From Ailurus styani (lineage: Eukaryota > Chordata > Mammalia > Carnivora > Ailuridae): DNA of 64,000 bases. The notes below the pieces were generated by a model, which was not told where the DNA came from, ran no database searches, and was given only the letters and a program-made list of their open reading frames with translations. Positions within the stretch are counted from its first letter, which is position 1; each line of letters begins with the position of its first letter. This document shows, piece by piece, positions 45,336 to 57,211 of this stretch. The translations under genes and the position numbers were made by a program. The DNA lies in NCBI GenBank assembly GCA_002007465.1, contig LNAC01000018.1, forward strand, positions 5,642,368 to 5,706,367, written 5' to 3'.

Positions 45336-46085
45336 TAACATAGTAAATACCTATCAACAAGAGAGCTACATTACTGGATCATGTTCCTGGTCCTAGAGCA
45401 GCATTTTATGCAATCATGGTAAAAGGGAATCATGGCATCAATCTTTACGGGCTAGGATATTTAGGTGGAATGGTAAGAAGGAAAAAAAAGGAAAAAAAAA
45501 AGGAAAGGGAGAAGTTAACTAATTAAACATCATTCTATGTTTGACTATATTGTGAGATTTACAAATCTGTTGAAAAATCTGAACAAATTAGTGGTAGGGA
45601 TGTAATAACAAGCCAAAATAAACAAAGTAATTAATGACATTGAATTGTGGAAAAAACAAAAATTGTACAAGAAAACATCATAGCAGTATACTAAATGGCC
45701 CAACAGTGAGCAATATGTACTTAACATAATGAGTACATATTTAACCAAAAATGTGACACAACTATACTAAGAAGATTTGGTAAGGAGAGGACAGTGGAAA
45801 GCATGTCGTTATTTTGATACAGGAATAAATCTAAGAAAAAGACTAAGAAATGTAATGCTATGGCCCATAAGGAGTAAGACTTGGTGGGGGATAGATATAA
45901 AAAGTAGATTACTGATTTTCATTAAAAGCCATAGTACTAATTGATTTTCAATACAAAGTTCATGGAAAGACAAAAACAAAAAAGTCTATGTATTAATTTG
46001 ATAAATAAAACACATTTTGAAATAATTATATAAAAAGGATATACTCCCCCAAACATCCCTGGATTCCCTTAACAGGTTATCATAA
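45336..46085. other. No recognised feature
   Basis: AT-rich intronic sequence; possibly further decayed L1, not provable by eye. Confidence 0.4.
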
Positions 46086-46260
46086 GGGGTGCCTCAGTGG
46101 ATCATCTGGTTAAGTGTCTGCCTTTGGCTCAGGTCATGATCCCAGGGTCCTGGGATGGAGCCCTGGATTGGGCTCCCTGCTCAGGGGGTAGCCTGCTTCT
46201 CCCTCTCCCTCTGCCCCTACTCTTTCTCGTGCTCTCTGTCAAATAAAATCTTTTAAAAAA
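46086..46260 (+). mobile_element. CAN-SINE
   Basis: Plus copy GGGGTGCCTCAGTGGATCAT. Confidence 0.92.
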
Positions 46261-46309
46261 TAGATTATAAAATTTATCAATCAAGTAATTTATTAAAACT
46301 TTTATAGGA

Positions 46310-46505
46310 GGGGTGCCTGGGTGGCTCAGTTGGTTAAGCGTCTGCTTTTAGCTCAGGTCATGATCCCAGAGTTCTGGGACTGAGCCCTGAGTCAGGCTTC
46401 CTGCTCAGCAGGAGAGTCTGCTTCTCCCCTTCTCTCTGCCCCTTAACCCCTCTCATGCTCTCTCTCACTCTCTCTCAAATAAATCAATAAAGTCTTTTAA
46501 AAAAA
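46310..46505 (+). mobile_element. CAN-SINE
   Basis: Plus copy GGGGTGCCTGGGTGGCTCAG. Flanks CTTTTATAGGAG / TCTTATGGGAG. Confidence 0.93.
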
Positions 46506-46825
46506 TCTTATGGGAGATAGGAGGGACAGCAGAAATGAGGTAAGTATAGCTATAAAAGGGCAATGTGAGGGACCTTTGTGGTGATAAAACTGCCTTGTAT
46601 CTTAACTATGGTGGTAATAAAACGGCAGAGAACTAAATATATACACTCATAAATAGGTACAGGTAAAACTGAAGAAATCTGAACAAGATGGGTAGATTTT
46701 ATCAACGTCAATATCTGGTTGTGATACTGTACTGTAGTTTTGCAAGATATGACTATTGGAGGAACCTGGGTAAAGGCTACAAGAGATCTCTCTGTATTAT
46801 TCTTACAACTGCATGAGACTCTACA
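46506..46825 (+). mobile_element. L1ME-type 3' end
   Basis: GATAAAACTGCCTTGTATCT, GGTTGTGATACTGTACTGTA and CAACTGCATGAGACTCTACA match the same old L1 3' family as 6580-6750. Confidence 0.75.
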
Positions 46826-47014
46826 AGTGCCTGGGTGGCTCAGTCGGTTAAACAGCGGCCTTCAGCTTGGGTCACAATCCCAGGGTCCTGGGATCCAGCC
46901 CTGTATCGGGGTCCTTGCTCAGCAGAGAGCCTGCTTCTCCCTCTCCCTCTGTCTGCCGCTCTACCTACTTGTGCTCTCTCTCTCTCTCAAATAAATAAAT
47001 AAAAGTTTTAAAAA
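46826..47014 (+). mobile_element. CAN-SINE
   Basis: Plus copy starting AGTGCCTGGGTGGCTCAG. Confidence 0.93.
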
Positions 47015-47027
47015 TCACTGGAACAAG

Positions 47028-47271
47028 GCCATCTGGGTAGCTCAGTTAGTTAAGTGTCTGACTTGATTTTGGCTCAGGTCATGATGTCACGGTGGTAGCA
47101 TGGACCCCCACGTTGGGTTCCATGCTCACTGGGGTGTTGGCTTGAGATTCTCTTTTCTCCCTCTTCTTCTGCCCCTCCCAGAATGGAGCTCAACACAGGA
47201 CTTGAACTCACAATCGTGAGATCAAGACCTGAGCTAAGATCACTTAACCAAGTGAGTCATAGCAGGCACCC
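47028..47271. mobile_element. Head-to-head inverted CAN-SINE dimer
   Basis: A plus half (GGCCATCTGGGTAGCTCAG, to about 47179) is joined directly to a reverse half (from GAATGGAGCTCAACACAGG to GCAGGCACCCC) with no A-tail between. Both ends are tRNA heads, so the unit is self-complementary. Confidence 0.8.
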
Positions 47272-47935
47272 CAATATATTCTTTGTCTTTAAAAGATGAA
47301 TTTTTTTGACAGGTCTTCATTAAAGCCTTTACCTCCTTTAGTCACTGGCTCTGGTACGTTTCTTAGGGATCAAGGGAACACACAGTAATCACAAATATAA
47401 ACAAACCCTGATTTTGCAGAGGGATGTTTATTTTTATCTTTATTTAGTTCTGATTCTCTTCCTAATGATGCTCACCATTTCCCTGGGAGCACAATGAACT
47501 AATTTTTCTAGGAATACGCTTACCAAGATTCCTAGTCTTCTCTGGGGGCTTACAAGGGTTAGCTAGAAGTTACTCATGCTAAGAAAGTGGTTTGGACTTT
47601 CTACCTCTTTTTAAATGTAACACCTGTCCATATTGAAGCTCATCTATTTTTCATAGATGAGCTACCCCCCACCCTCAATAGCCAAGAGATTCCTGAAGTT
47701 TATACTCTAAATGATTCAGGAATTTAACTACCTGAAAGAGCTTAATGTCATGGGAAAATCTGAGTATGTCACTTCTGTAAAACATTTATTAAAAGGTCAA
47801 ATAAGATGGGTGTTATTACTTAAGTTCTCCTACCTAGAAGAACTTACCAGGATGGTTCCTGGAGGTAATGTTATGTGGAACCAGCATAGTACAATGCAAA
47901 AAAAGCCAAAACAAAACAAGGGAAGAGGCAGAAAA
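47272..47935. other. No gene; contains a perfect 11-bp hairpin
   Basis: Intronic sequence. AGCTCATCTAT and its exact reverse complement are separated by 5 bases at 47637-47663. Confidence 0.5.
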
Positions 47936-48075
47936 GCTCAGTCCTACTCTTTACTCTCTCTTAGATGCGTAACAATTTCAGGCAAGTCACTGCATTTATC
48001 TGAGCTACAGTTGCTTCATCTGTAAAAACGTGAGATAATTAATATACCATATACACTATAATACTCAGTAGAAAC
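47936..48075 (+). mobile_element. MIR fragment
   Basis: AGGCAAGTCACTGCATTTAT, then TTGCTTCATCTGTAAAAACG, the typical MIR centre. Confidence 0.7.
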
Positions 48076-48158
48076 TGGGGCAGCCCCTTAACATTAACCT
48101 CATTGATATTCCTAAGGAAGATGAATATTTACTTGAATAGAACAAAAAAAGACTGTGA

Positions 48159-48360
48159 GGGACGCCTGGGTGGCTCAGTCAACTAAGCGGGTGCCTTCAA
48201 CTCAGGTCATGATCCCAGGATCCTGGGATCGAGTCCCGAATTGGGCTCCTTGCTCACGGGGAGCCTATTTCTCTCTCTGCCTCTGCCTGCCACTCTGCCA
48301 GCTTGTACTCTCTCCCTCTCTCTCTGACAAATAAATAAATAAAATCTTAAAAAAAAAAAA
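48159..48360 (+). mobile_element. CAN-SINE
   Basis: Plus copy. TSD AAAAAAAGACTGTGA on both sides. Confidence 0.95.
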
Positions 48361-48375
48361 AAAAAGACTGTGAAT

Positions 48376-49467
48376 AGCCTCTTAATAGTTGAAGTCAGGT
48401 TTGTGTCTACCTTACGAAAGCTCAGTTTTCAGTTTTTTTGAGTTTTAGTACTACAGAGAAATAACTATGGACTGTCAGAAAGTCAGTTTGCTAATATACA
48501 ACATAACATTTTCTCCCATTCCATGAGTAAAGTTTTTAAATAGCCTTGGCCTGACTTTAACAAAAGTCTTTCAAACTAAACAATGCCCACTGGTAACAAC
48601 TTTGTCCACACACAACTATTAATGATTTGTCATATGTGACTTGTTATGTAAACCTATCACCTTAGCCCCAGCAAATAATATGAACAGTACCAAGTCAACT
48701 CAATCTTTACTTTGTATTTTATCAACTTCCATTACAGTTTTTAGTCTCTTCATCTCCAGACCATTCTTATGGACAGAATCACATCTGAAATCTACACCAG
48801 TCTTTAGTGTAGTGACCATTCCACTTACAACTTGAAGTAACAGACTTTCACTAAGAGATTCACAGTTTATCCTTGAATTTTTTCTAAAATCTTAGGTAGA
48901 GGTACTTGATCTAATCAAGTTTATTAATGGGGGAAAATGTGTTGGAAATACTAAATCAATATTAACATTTCTGGGATAATTCCTGGAACTTCCTTATATT
49001 TTTCTGTACCTTTCTGTGTTTTGAAAAAGATTAACTAATGTTCTAATCAGGAAAAAAGAAAAGTTAAGCATCTATCATCATTTGACCTAGAAACTTTAAT
49101 CTGCTTAGGAGGAGGGGAAAAACAGAAGTAGAAATTCTCTGATACTTTCATTCCTGAATAAATCCTTCACGCCATGATCAAGTAGTCTTACAAATTTTCT
49201 AGCTGCCTTTCCATTTTTAACACGCCCCCTTAAAAAAATAAAAACAAACAGGAAACTCTGACCATCAGCTGTACAAAGAGGCTTATCGAATTTCGTTTTT
49301 TTTTACCTAATTTCTAGGTGGCACTCACCCATCATTACTTTGTGGGCTTCTTTGGCCTTGAATGAAAATGCCTATATTTTAAAGATAGGTTTCTTCTCTT
49401 CACAGCCTCTAAGACTATGCCAAATAACCATCTGTTTTGTGTAGTCCTTTTGATCCCTAGCTTTCTT
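48376..49467. other. No recognised feature
   Basis: About 1.1 kb without gene or confident repeat. Confidence 0.45.
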
Positions 49468-49482
49468 TTAACATGGATTTCT

Positions 49483-49709
49483 TTTTTATTTTTTTTATTT
49501 TTTATTTTTTTTTAAAGATTTTATTTATTCATTTGACACAGAGAGAGAGATTACAAGTAGGCAGAGAGGCAGGCAGAGAGAGAGGAGAGAGGAGGAAGCA
49601 GGCTCCCTGCTGAGCAGAGAGCCCGATGTGGGGCCTCGATCCCAGGACCCTGGGATCATGACCTGAGCCGAAGGCAGCGGCTTTAACCCACTGAGCCACC
49701 CAGGCGCCC
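49483..49709 (-). mobile_element. Young CAN-SINE
   Basis: Near-consensus reverse copy. Perfect TSD TTAACATGGATTTCT. Confidence 0.97.
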
Positions 49710-49830
49710 TTAACATGGATTTCTAATACGATGATTTTTAAGCCTTTAAATTTGCGGTGGTTTATTTACTTTCTAAAAGCTTTCTTTCTACTCTTCCTAA
49801 TGTACATACTTGATCATAGCTCCATTTCTT

Positions 49831-49961
49831 TTTTTTTGCCTTATAAACATACATTTTATTTTTTTAAATTAACATATAAGATATTACCCCTGGGGCAAAT
49901 AATAAAAAAACAACAAAAAAAACCCATATAAGGTATTGTTTGCCCCAGGTGTACAGGCATA
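49831..49961 (-). mobile_element. Short L1 3' end with an internal inverted piece
   Basis: TSD CATAGCTCCATTTCTT flanks the element. Both CCCCTGGGGCAAATAATA and its near reverse complement TTGTTTGCCCCAGGTGTAC occur, that is, the carnivore L1 3' terminus in both orientations. Confidence 0.75.
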
Positions 49962-51344
49962 GCTCCATTTCTTAAAAGTGAATCCCCATGTGATAGATTT
50001 TGTTCTTCCTCTCCCTGAAGAATGCTGAGCTTAGTCAATATATGATTACTATTTTTTGTCTGGTTGAGAATTAGATGAGATGATTTAATTTTTTGGCCCG
50101 GTAAGATGCGTGCACAGAGCCCACCACAGAAGTGGTGCTTGGTACACCGTGGCTAGTTCAGTAATTCTTGAGGCATCCCAATTGGCTGGAAGGAAAAGAG
50201 CCAAGATATGATTACTACTAAATAGTGCTGACCTACAGAAACCTTTATCAAAAGTAAAATGCAGTTTCTTTCTTTGCTTTGTAGGTTTTAAAACTGCCAA
50301 CTGAAGAAGCAGTTTGTTTTACTCAAAACCGTATCTTTACATTTGTTCCCAATGAAGTATTTAGCCAATCCATGCATAAATAAACGGCATATTATTATTA
50401 ATCTGGCCTAATTTTGCAGCTTCCTAATCTCCCTTAACACTTGCAACTCAGTCATACTATTTTGATTAAAAATGTGATATTTTTACTTAAACAAGGATCT
50501 CAATCCTTATAAAAATGTAATACCTTGCTGTCTCTATCATTCCTATCAAGTGCATAGCCTAGCAGCACATTTCAACGATTAGTCTCCTTCCATCAAGCAC
50601 CCAAGATGCAAATTAAATTATTATATCATTATTTTGCCTACCAAGAAAGAAGGAAAAAAATTATAAAGGACAGAAATGGCACTAATCATGTTTATGTCAG
50701 TAACACTTTTAAGTAAATCTAACGCTTCAGATCACATATTCGGGTACAACATATATCTGTTGCTGGAAGAAAATGTCACTTCACCATTATGTCACCTACC
50801 CCAATGTGACCTTGTTAAAACTGAATTTCTTTTTATATAAAGGCTCAAGAGAAAGAATATTGCCAAACACTACCCTGCACTTCTCTCTCTGTCAAATAGT
50901 GTTATGGAACTCATCTGAAATCCACACTGCCAAGATTTCTAGCTCTGCTAGGACTGGAAGGGCCAACTAATACAAACCACAGAAACATTACTACTGAAAA
51001 AACAGTTTTCACTAGCAAACTAAGCTATGTCAAAGCATTTTTACTAATAAAGCAATACACCTTGGTCAATTAAACAGAGATCCTTTCAAACCACTAAAAT
51101 AAAAAAACAACATACACTTGAATTGACAGCTGCTGGCCTTAAAAGTTCACAATATCAGTAATTTATTACTGTACCAGTTAAGCACATGTAGTGAGAACCT
51201 ATGCCTTCAAACTTGATATACAGCAAATTTAGAGAAAAGCCATGTGAAATTTCCTTAGAAGCCCACCTACCATTAAAATCATCTGCCTAAATAAAACAAA
51301 TTTTTCTTAGCATGGACCTGAGTTCATTAAGAACCTTTATTCTA
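49962..51344. other. No recognised feature
   Basis: About 1.4 kb without gene or confident repeat. Confidence 0.45.
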
Positions 51345-51539
51345 GGGATGCCTGGGTAGCTCAGTTGTTAAGCGTCTGCCTTCGGCTCAGGTCATGATCC
51401 CAGGGTCCTGGGAGAGTCCCGCATCGGGCTCCCAGCTTGGCAGGAAGTCTGCTTCTCCCACTCCCACCTACCCTGCTTGTGTTCACTCTCTCGCTGTCTC
51501 TCTCTCTGTCAAATAAACAAATAAAATCTTAAAAAAGAA
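51345..51539 (+). mobile_element. CAN-SINE
   Basis: Plus copy. Diverged TSD AAGAACCTTTATTCTA / AAGAAACTTTATTATA. Confidence 0.94.
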
Positions 51540-52574
51540 AAGAAACTTTATTATAAAATTATAAAGCAAAAAGAGCATATTTTTATGGAATGGCAAATAA
51601 GTCTCCTTATGCACTGCAACTGCACAAGTTGATGTATAAATAACCAAATAGTGTTCAGGTACCATGCACCTCAGCTACTTTGAATAGCATACAGTATAAC
51701 CAGCTGAGAACTTGATGTCCACAAGTTGCATTCTATATAACCCAAGGACAGAAATAAGACATTCCATTTCTTGTATATTAGGTAGGAATTTTAGCTTCCA
51801 GCCAATTAACCAAAGTGGCAGTCTGGCCTAAGGAATTTCTGTTTCCTATCAGCTTTGTGTAAGCAAAAAAGGAATGAGGTAACAGGAAAAATAATGAAGA
51901 AATAGAAGGGTGAGGAAAGGGCAAGCAAGGAAATTATAAGAAAATTTATAATACACAAGTCAAACAAGAAATCATCCAGACATCATGAGACATCTTCAAC
52001 CTCAGGCTAATGCATTAGGTATTGAGACTTCCAGAACACAGCTAGCTATGTGTTTAGAGAAAGTCAAAATACCATAAACCTGAAAATTCAATTTTTAAGC
52101 TGGGAGCAGAGTGCATACTCCTTGAAAGCTTATTTTTAAAGAACTACCCCAAAGTTGGTGAGGCCTCACCACAAAGGTCATGATACTGGACTTTTCCCCT
52201 TGAGGCAGAAGATAGCTCAGAGGCCTACCTCACGCTTTACTCTAGATATCCAAGACCCAGTCAGCAGAAGGGTAAATCCCACCCCTCAGGGAACTGGCTA
52301 CAGGGCCTCCAGTTCTACCCCTGGTGTCTTCCAGACATGACTGACTGCAATTTTCACCATGATTAACTTCCAGGAATGCCAGCCAGAGGAGCAGCCAGGA
52401 GAAAAGAACATAAGGAGTAGCTGTTTCCCCCTCTATGTCAGCTGGACTCTTTGGAACAACTGCAGACACTGCCTCTTTCTCTCTGCTAGGCAGAACAGCA
52501 TTCAACAACCTCAGCAAAGTGCCTAACAACCAGTAACACACCACCACACTTCTCTAATATGCCAACTCTGCCTT
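51540..52574. other. No recognised feature
   Basis: Intronic sequence. Overlapping open stretches at 52155-52547 on both strands resemble no known protein. Confidence 0.45.
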
Positions 52575-52770
52575 ATTTTTTTAAAAGATTTATTTATTTG
52601 AGACAGACAGACAGACATAGTAGGAGGGAGATGGGGGGAGGAGAGAATCCGAAGGTGGCTCCAAGCTCAGCCCAGGACCCAACATGGGGCTCAATCTCAT
52701 GACCCTGAGATCTGACCTGAGCCTAAACCAAGAGTCAGATGCTTAACCAACTGCACCACGCAGGCGCCCC
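52575..52770 (-). mobile_element. Older CAN-SINE
   Basis: Reverse copy with (GACA)n in the body, ending CACGCAGGCGCCCC. Confidence 0.92.
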
Positions 52771-53454
52771 TGATCATCTTATTTAAAGTTACAGCCCTCC
52801 CACCTCTCTCACTTATCCGTTCTCCACACATCTAACCTCCCTTACTATGTTCTATTTTTCTCACATCATTTATTGGCCTCATAATAACATACAATTATTC
52901 ATTATGCTTATTTCTATATCCTTCTGTTCAAAGATAAAATCCATGAGGTTGGGGGATTTTTTGTTTTTTGTTTTGTTTTTTTGGTCTATTTTGTTCACTG
53001 ATTGATCTTAAGCAGCTAGACTAGGGCCTCACAAATAACAGGAATCCAATACATATTTACAGAATGAAAGAAGTAAAGAAGAAAAACTAAAAAAAAAAAA
53101 CCTCCCAGAGGTCAACAGTACCCAGAGGACCCAACAATGCCTATGTTCCTCTAATAGAACCAGTCTGGTTCCCATGTCTGACCTACATTGCCTCCACCTG
53201 CCATGTACTACTCCTCTCCCTCCCCAAAGTCTTCCATCAGCTAGAATATATGGAACCACAGTACTGCTGCAGGCAGTAAAAGCAACAAATGCTTGTCCTT
53301 GAGTCTGAAGGATTTCTGAAAGCTTTCATAGTCTGCCTTGTTCCTAGGTTATTCAGTCTGGGATAAAATGTGTTGAATGAAAGTTACTTTAGCATAAAAG
53401 GAGGTCTGAAAAAAAAAATTACAAGAAGTTCCTGTTTTCAAAAATCAAACTCCA
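52771..53454. other. No gene; (GTTTT)-rich patch near 52955-52985
   Basis: Intronic sequence without confident repeats apart from the T/G simple patch. Confidence 0.45.
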
Positions 53455-53945
53455 ATTCAATTCGGCAAGTATTAATTAAGTATAAAGTTATATTCAAAGC
53501 ACTGGGCTAGAAGCCATGAGGAACAGAGGAGACAGAGGCATCTTAAGCAGTTCAGAACAAGGGAGGAAAAAAATATATTCACAAATAATTAAAGACAACT
53601 TGTGAGAAAGTGCTATAACAGAGCAAAGAGAGATCCAGAGGAAGATGAAATCAATTTTGGAGATAGCTGGGTGGGAAGAAAAGGGTTAAGAAAGGCTTCG
53701 GGAAGGAGATGAACTTTTTTGCTAGGCTGAAGGAAGGGTCAGATTTGGAGCTGAATGCTTTGGAGCAGGAAGGGTCATTCCAACAGAAAAGAAAAAAAAA
53801 AATAAGGTGTTGAGAATAAAAAATGTAGGGTAAGCTGAAGGAATGGCTGTAAAAAGAGAAAGAAATGAATCGGGACTGAGGAAGGCCAAAGGTTTTTCAG
53901 CAAGAAGTGAAATAACAAGAACTGTATTTTTAAAAATCTATACTG
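53455..53945 (-). mobile_element. L2 3' region
   Basis: Reverse L2: AAGCACTGGGCTAGAAGCC, TTTGGAGCTGAATGCTTTGG and GTATTTTTAAAAATCTATACT. It is cut by the SINE array and appears to resume near 55311. Confidence 0.6.
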
Positions 53946-54560
53946 GGGGACGCCTGGCTGGCTTAGTCGGCAGAGCATGAAACTCTTGATCCTGGGGTTG
54001 TGAGTTCGAGTCCCACACTGGATATAGAGATTACTTAAAAAAATCTTAAGGGGCACCTGGGTGGCAGTTAGTTGGTTAAGCGTCAACTCGTGATTTCGGC
54101 TTAGGTCATGATCTTGGGTCATGAGATCGAGCCCAGCACTGAGCTCCGTGCTGGGCATGAAGCCTGGTTAGGATTCCCTCTCTACCTCTCCCTTTGCCAG
54201 TCCCCCATCACCACCCTCTGGCATGAGTGCTTGCTAGTTCTTAAAAAAAAAAAAAAAAAAGAAGATCAAATAAAATCGTAAAACAAAACAAAAAAACAGC
54301 TGGGGCACCTGACTGACTCAGTCAGGGGAGCATGGGACTCTTGACCTTTGAGTCATGAGTTCAAGCCCTAAGTTGAATGTAGAGATAACTAATAAAAATT
54401 ATTAAATAAAACTTAAAGGAGCACCTGGATGGCTTAGTCAGTTAAACAACCAACTCAATCTCAGCTCAGGTCTTGATCCCAGGGTTCTGAGCTCAAACCC
54501 CACATTGGCTCCAAACAAAACAAAACAAAACAAAACAAAACAAAACAAAAGATGGAAACA
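53946..54560 (+). mobile_element. Head-to-tail array of four CAN-SINEs
   Basis: Tandem plus copies start at 53946, 54050, 54302 and 54418. The first and third are short head-only forms, and the last ends in (AAAAC)n. CTATACTGGG occurs immediately before the first and after the last. Confidence 0.85.
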
Positions 54561-54669
54561 ACTATACTGGGTTCCTTGTCATATACTCCTCTAGAACCAA
54601 ATTCAGAGCACTTTAATTCATGATCATACATTTATCAGTTGATTGTTGGGCTCCCCAATTAACACTTTT

Positions 54670-54855
54670 TTTTAAAAGATTTTATTTATTTATTTGACAG
54701 AGAGAGAGAGAGATCACAAGTAGGCAGAGGAGAGAGGAGGAAGCAGGCTCCCCACTGAGTAGGGAGCCCGATGCGGGGCTCAATCCCAGGACCCTGAGAT
54801 CATGACCTGAGCCAAAGGCAGAGGCTTTAACCCACTGAGCCACCCAGGCGCCCCG
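54670..54855 (-). mobile_element. Young CAN-SINE
   Basis: Reverse copy. Imperfect TSD CCAATTAACACTTTT / CCAATTACACTTTT. Confidence 0.94.
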
Positions 54856-54940
54856 CCCTCCAATTACACTTTTAAGTTCTGAAAGGAGAGGGACCATGTC
54901 TGGCCTGACACTTAAGTGCTCAATAACAATCAGTTAAGCA

Positions 54941-55133
54941 GGGGCGCCAGGGTGGCTAAGCATCTGCCTTAGGCTCAGGTCATAATCCTAGGGTTCTGGG
55001 ATAAAGCGTTGCATCAGGCTCCCTACTAAGCAGGAAGCCTGCTTCTCCCTCTCCCACTCCCCCTGCTTGTGTTCCCTCTCTTGCTGTGTCTTTCGTTGTC
55101 AAATAAATAAATAAAATTCTAAAAAAAAAAAAA

Positions 55134-55134
<1 letters not shown>
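54941..55134 (+). mobile_element. CAN-SINE
   Basis: Plus copy. Flanks GTTAAGCA / GCTAAGCA. Its tail has grown into the next repeat. Confidence 0.93.

Positions 55135-55169
<35 letters not shown>
55134..55169. repeat. (TA)n(CA)n microsatellite in SINE tail
   Basis: About 18 bp TA followed by about 18 bp CA, directly after the SINE A-tail. Confidence 0.95.
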
Positions 55170-55201
55170 GCTAAGCAAATAAATAAAAAATGTAATAATA
55201 C

Positions 55202-55310
55202 TGGGGCACCTGGCTCGCTCAGTGGTAGAGTATGTGACTCTTGATCTCAGGGTTGCACGTTCAAGCCCCACATTGGGCTTAGAGCTTACATTAAAAACAA
55301 TTAAAATAAT
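55202..55310 (+). mobile_element. Short CAN-SINE
   Basis: Head-only plus copy GGGGCACCTGGCTCGCTCAG. Confidence 0.85.
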
Positions 55311-55545
55311 ATTGCAGCAGACTGTAGTATGGATTAAGAGGCATTAACCATGAGGTTACTGCAATAATATACGGATGAAGGCCTGAACAAGGCCAGGTGA
55401 AAAAGCAAAGCTCAAACAAGGTATGTAAAATAATCCAATTTTAGTGAATGTTTAGATGAGGTAGAGAGGAAGAAAAAGAACCAAATTTGAGTCCAAAGTT
55501 TTGTGCCATGGCAACTGGAAGAAGTGTAATGCTTAGGAGAGAAAA
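55311..55545 (-). mobile_element. L2 fragment, probable continuation of 53455-53945
   Basis: GAGGTTACTGCAATAATATA, GAGTCCAAAGTTTTGTGCC and GGCAACTGGAAGAAGTG match successive parts of the reverse L2 3' end. Confidence 0.6.
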
Positions 55546-56174
55546 GGGTAGGCAGGTGTCAGAAATGATGGACTGGAAGTACATTCGAAAGCAGATGCCA
55601 AATAGAAAAAAATATTCCCTCTTCCTTGTATACCTTTCAGATTTACATACCCCAAAAGATGTACAATTGACAATTTTTCTTCATACAGTTCCACTTCTAA
55701 TACCATTCTTTAAGACTGCTCTAGAAGGATCACTTCCAAAACAAAGATTAATGCTGAGTTTCACACCAAACTTCAGAATTTGTCACTGAAATTTAGAAGG
55801 TATATTCTTGAATATTCACTTCTGCTCACATAAATGAAAGTTCATCCTAACAACACCTAAAGTGTCCACCTAGAAATGTTGCTAGGAACATTGCTGGTAA
55901 AATGCCAAAAGCCCACTAGCTGTACTTTGTACACAGAACAGAGCAGACACTGCTGCATTCCCCAACCAATACTGAATTATAGCCTAAGAAACTACAGATA
56001 CAAGTGTGCAATGTGGTACCAAGCATGCGACGTGGCCTAACTGCCAGGATCTGGAATTCATTTATGGTATAGTTTCATTTCCGACGGTTGCATGGCATCT
56101 ACTCTGGCCACTTTACAATTCAATACCCTATGCATCACTTGATACCTAAAAAACAAGACAAAAACCCATCTATA
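55546..56174. other. No recognised feature
   Basis: Intronic sequence without gene or confident repeat. Confidence 0.45.
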
Positions 56175-56186
56175 AAAACTACTTGT

Positions 56187-56390
56187 GGGCGCCTGGGTGG
56201 CTCAGTGGGTTAAAGCCGCTGCCTTCGGCTCAGGTCATGATCCCAGGGTCCTGGGATCGAGGCCCGCATCGGGCTCTCTGCTCGGCAGGGAGCCTGCTTC
56301 CTCCTCTCTCTCTCTGCCTGCCTCTCTGCCTACTTGTAATCTCTCTCTGTGTCAAATGAATAAATAAAATCTTAAAAAAAAAAAAAAAAA
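56187..56390 (+). mobile_element. Young CAN-SINE
   Basis: Near-consensus plus copy with a 17-A tail. TSD AAAACTACTTGT. Confidence 0.97.
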
Positions 56391-56607
56391 CTACTTGTAT
56401 TTCTAATATAAATCTTTCTAAGATCTCATATTCAAGTGGAGCACTTCCCAAAATAACCTTTAGATTACCCAAAAATTAATAATATGCTGAAGATGGCTGG
56501 GAACAAAGCAAAGTATTCTCAGGACTTCTTGTGAGTCCAAAACAAACAATAGTTCCATCTACCAGATTTCTCTATTACAGACTGATGGATCTTTTAAATG
56601 CAAATTT

Positions 56608-56992
56608 AGGGATACCTGGGTGGCTCAGTTAAGGGTCTGCCTTCAGCTCAGGTCATGATCCCAAGGTCCAGGGATGGAGTCCCATATCGGGCTCCTTGCT
56701 CTGCAGGGAGCTGCTTCTCCTTCTGCCCCCCCCCCTTTTTTTTAAAGATTTTATTTATTCATTTGACACAGAGAGAGAGATTACAAGTAGGCAGAGAGGC
56801 AGGCAGAGAGAGAGGAGAGAGGAGGAAGCAGACTCCCTGCTGAGCAGAGAGCCCGATGTGGGCCTCGATCCCAGGACCCTGGGATCATGACCTGAGCCGA
56901 AGGCAGTGGCTTTAACCCACTGAGCCACCCAGGTGCCCCATGCCCCTGCTTGTGCGCTCGTTCTCTCTCTGACCAATAAATAAATCTTTTTT
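56608..56992 (+). mobile_element. CAN-SINE with nested young reverse CAN-SINE (56736-56939)
   Basis: The plus host copy is split in its CT-rich body. The inner reverse copy is near consensus and the host resumes with TGCCCCTGCTTGTGCGC. Confidence 0.92.
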
Positions 56993-57008
56993 AAAAAAAT
57001 AAAGAAAT

Positions 57009-57197
57009 GGGTGGCTCAGTTGGTTAAATGACTGCCTTTGGTTCAGGTCATGATCCTGGAGTCCCGGGACTGAGTCCCACATCAGACTCCCTGCTTGGCG
57101 GGGAATCTGCTTCTCCCTCTGACCCTCTCCCTTCTTCTGCTCTCTCTCTCATTCTCTCTCAAATAAAGAAATAAAATCTTAAAGAAACAATAATTTA
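57009..57197 (+). mobile_element. CAN-SINE, head truncated
   Basis: Starts at GGGTGGCTCAGTTGG, lacking the first bases. TSD AAAAAATAAAGAAAT on both sides. Confidence 0.92.
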
Positions 57198-57211
57198 AAA
57201 AAATAAAGAAA

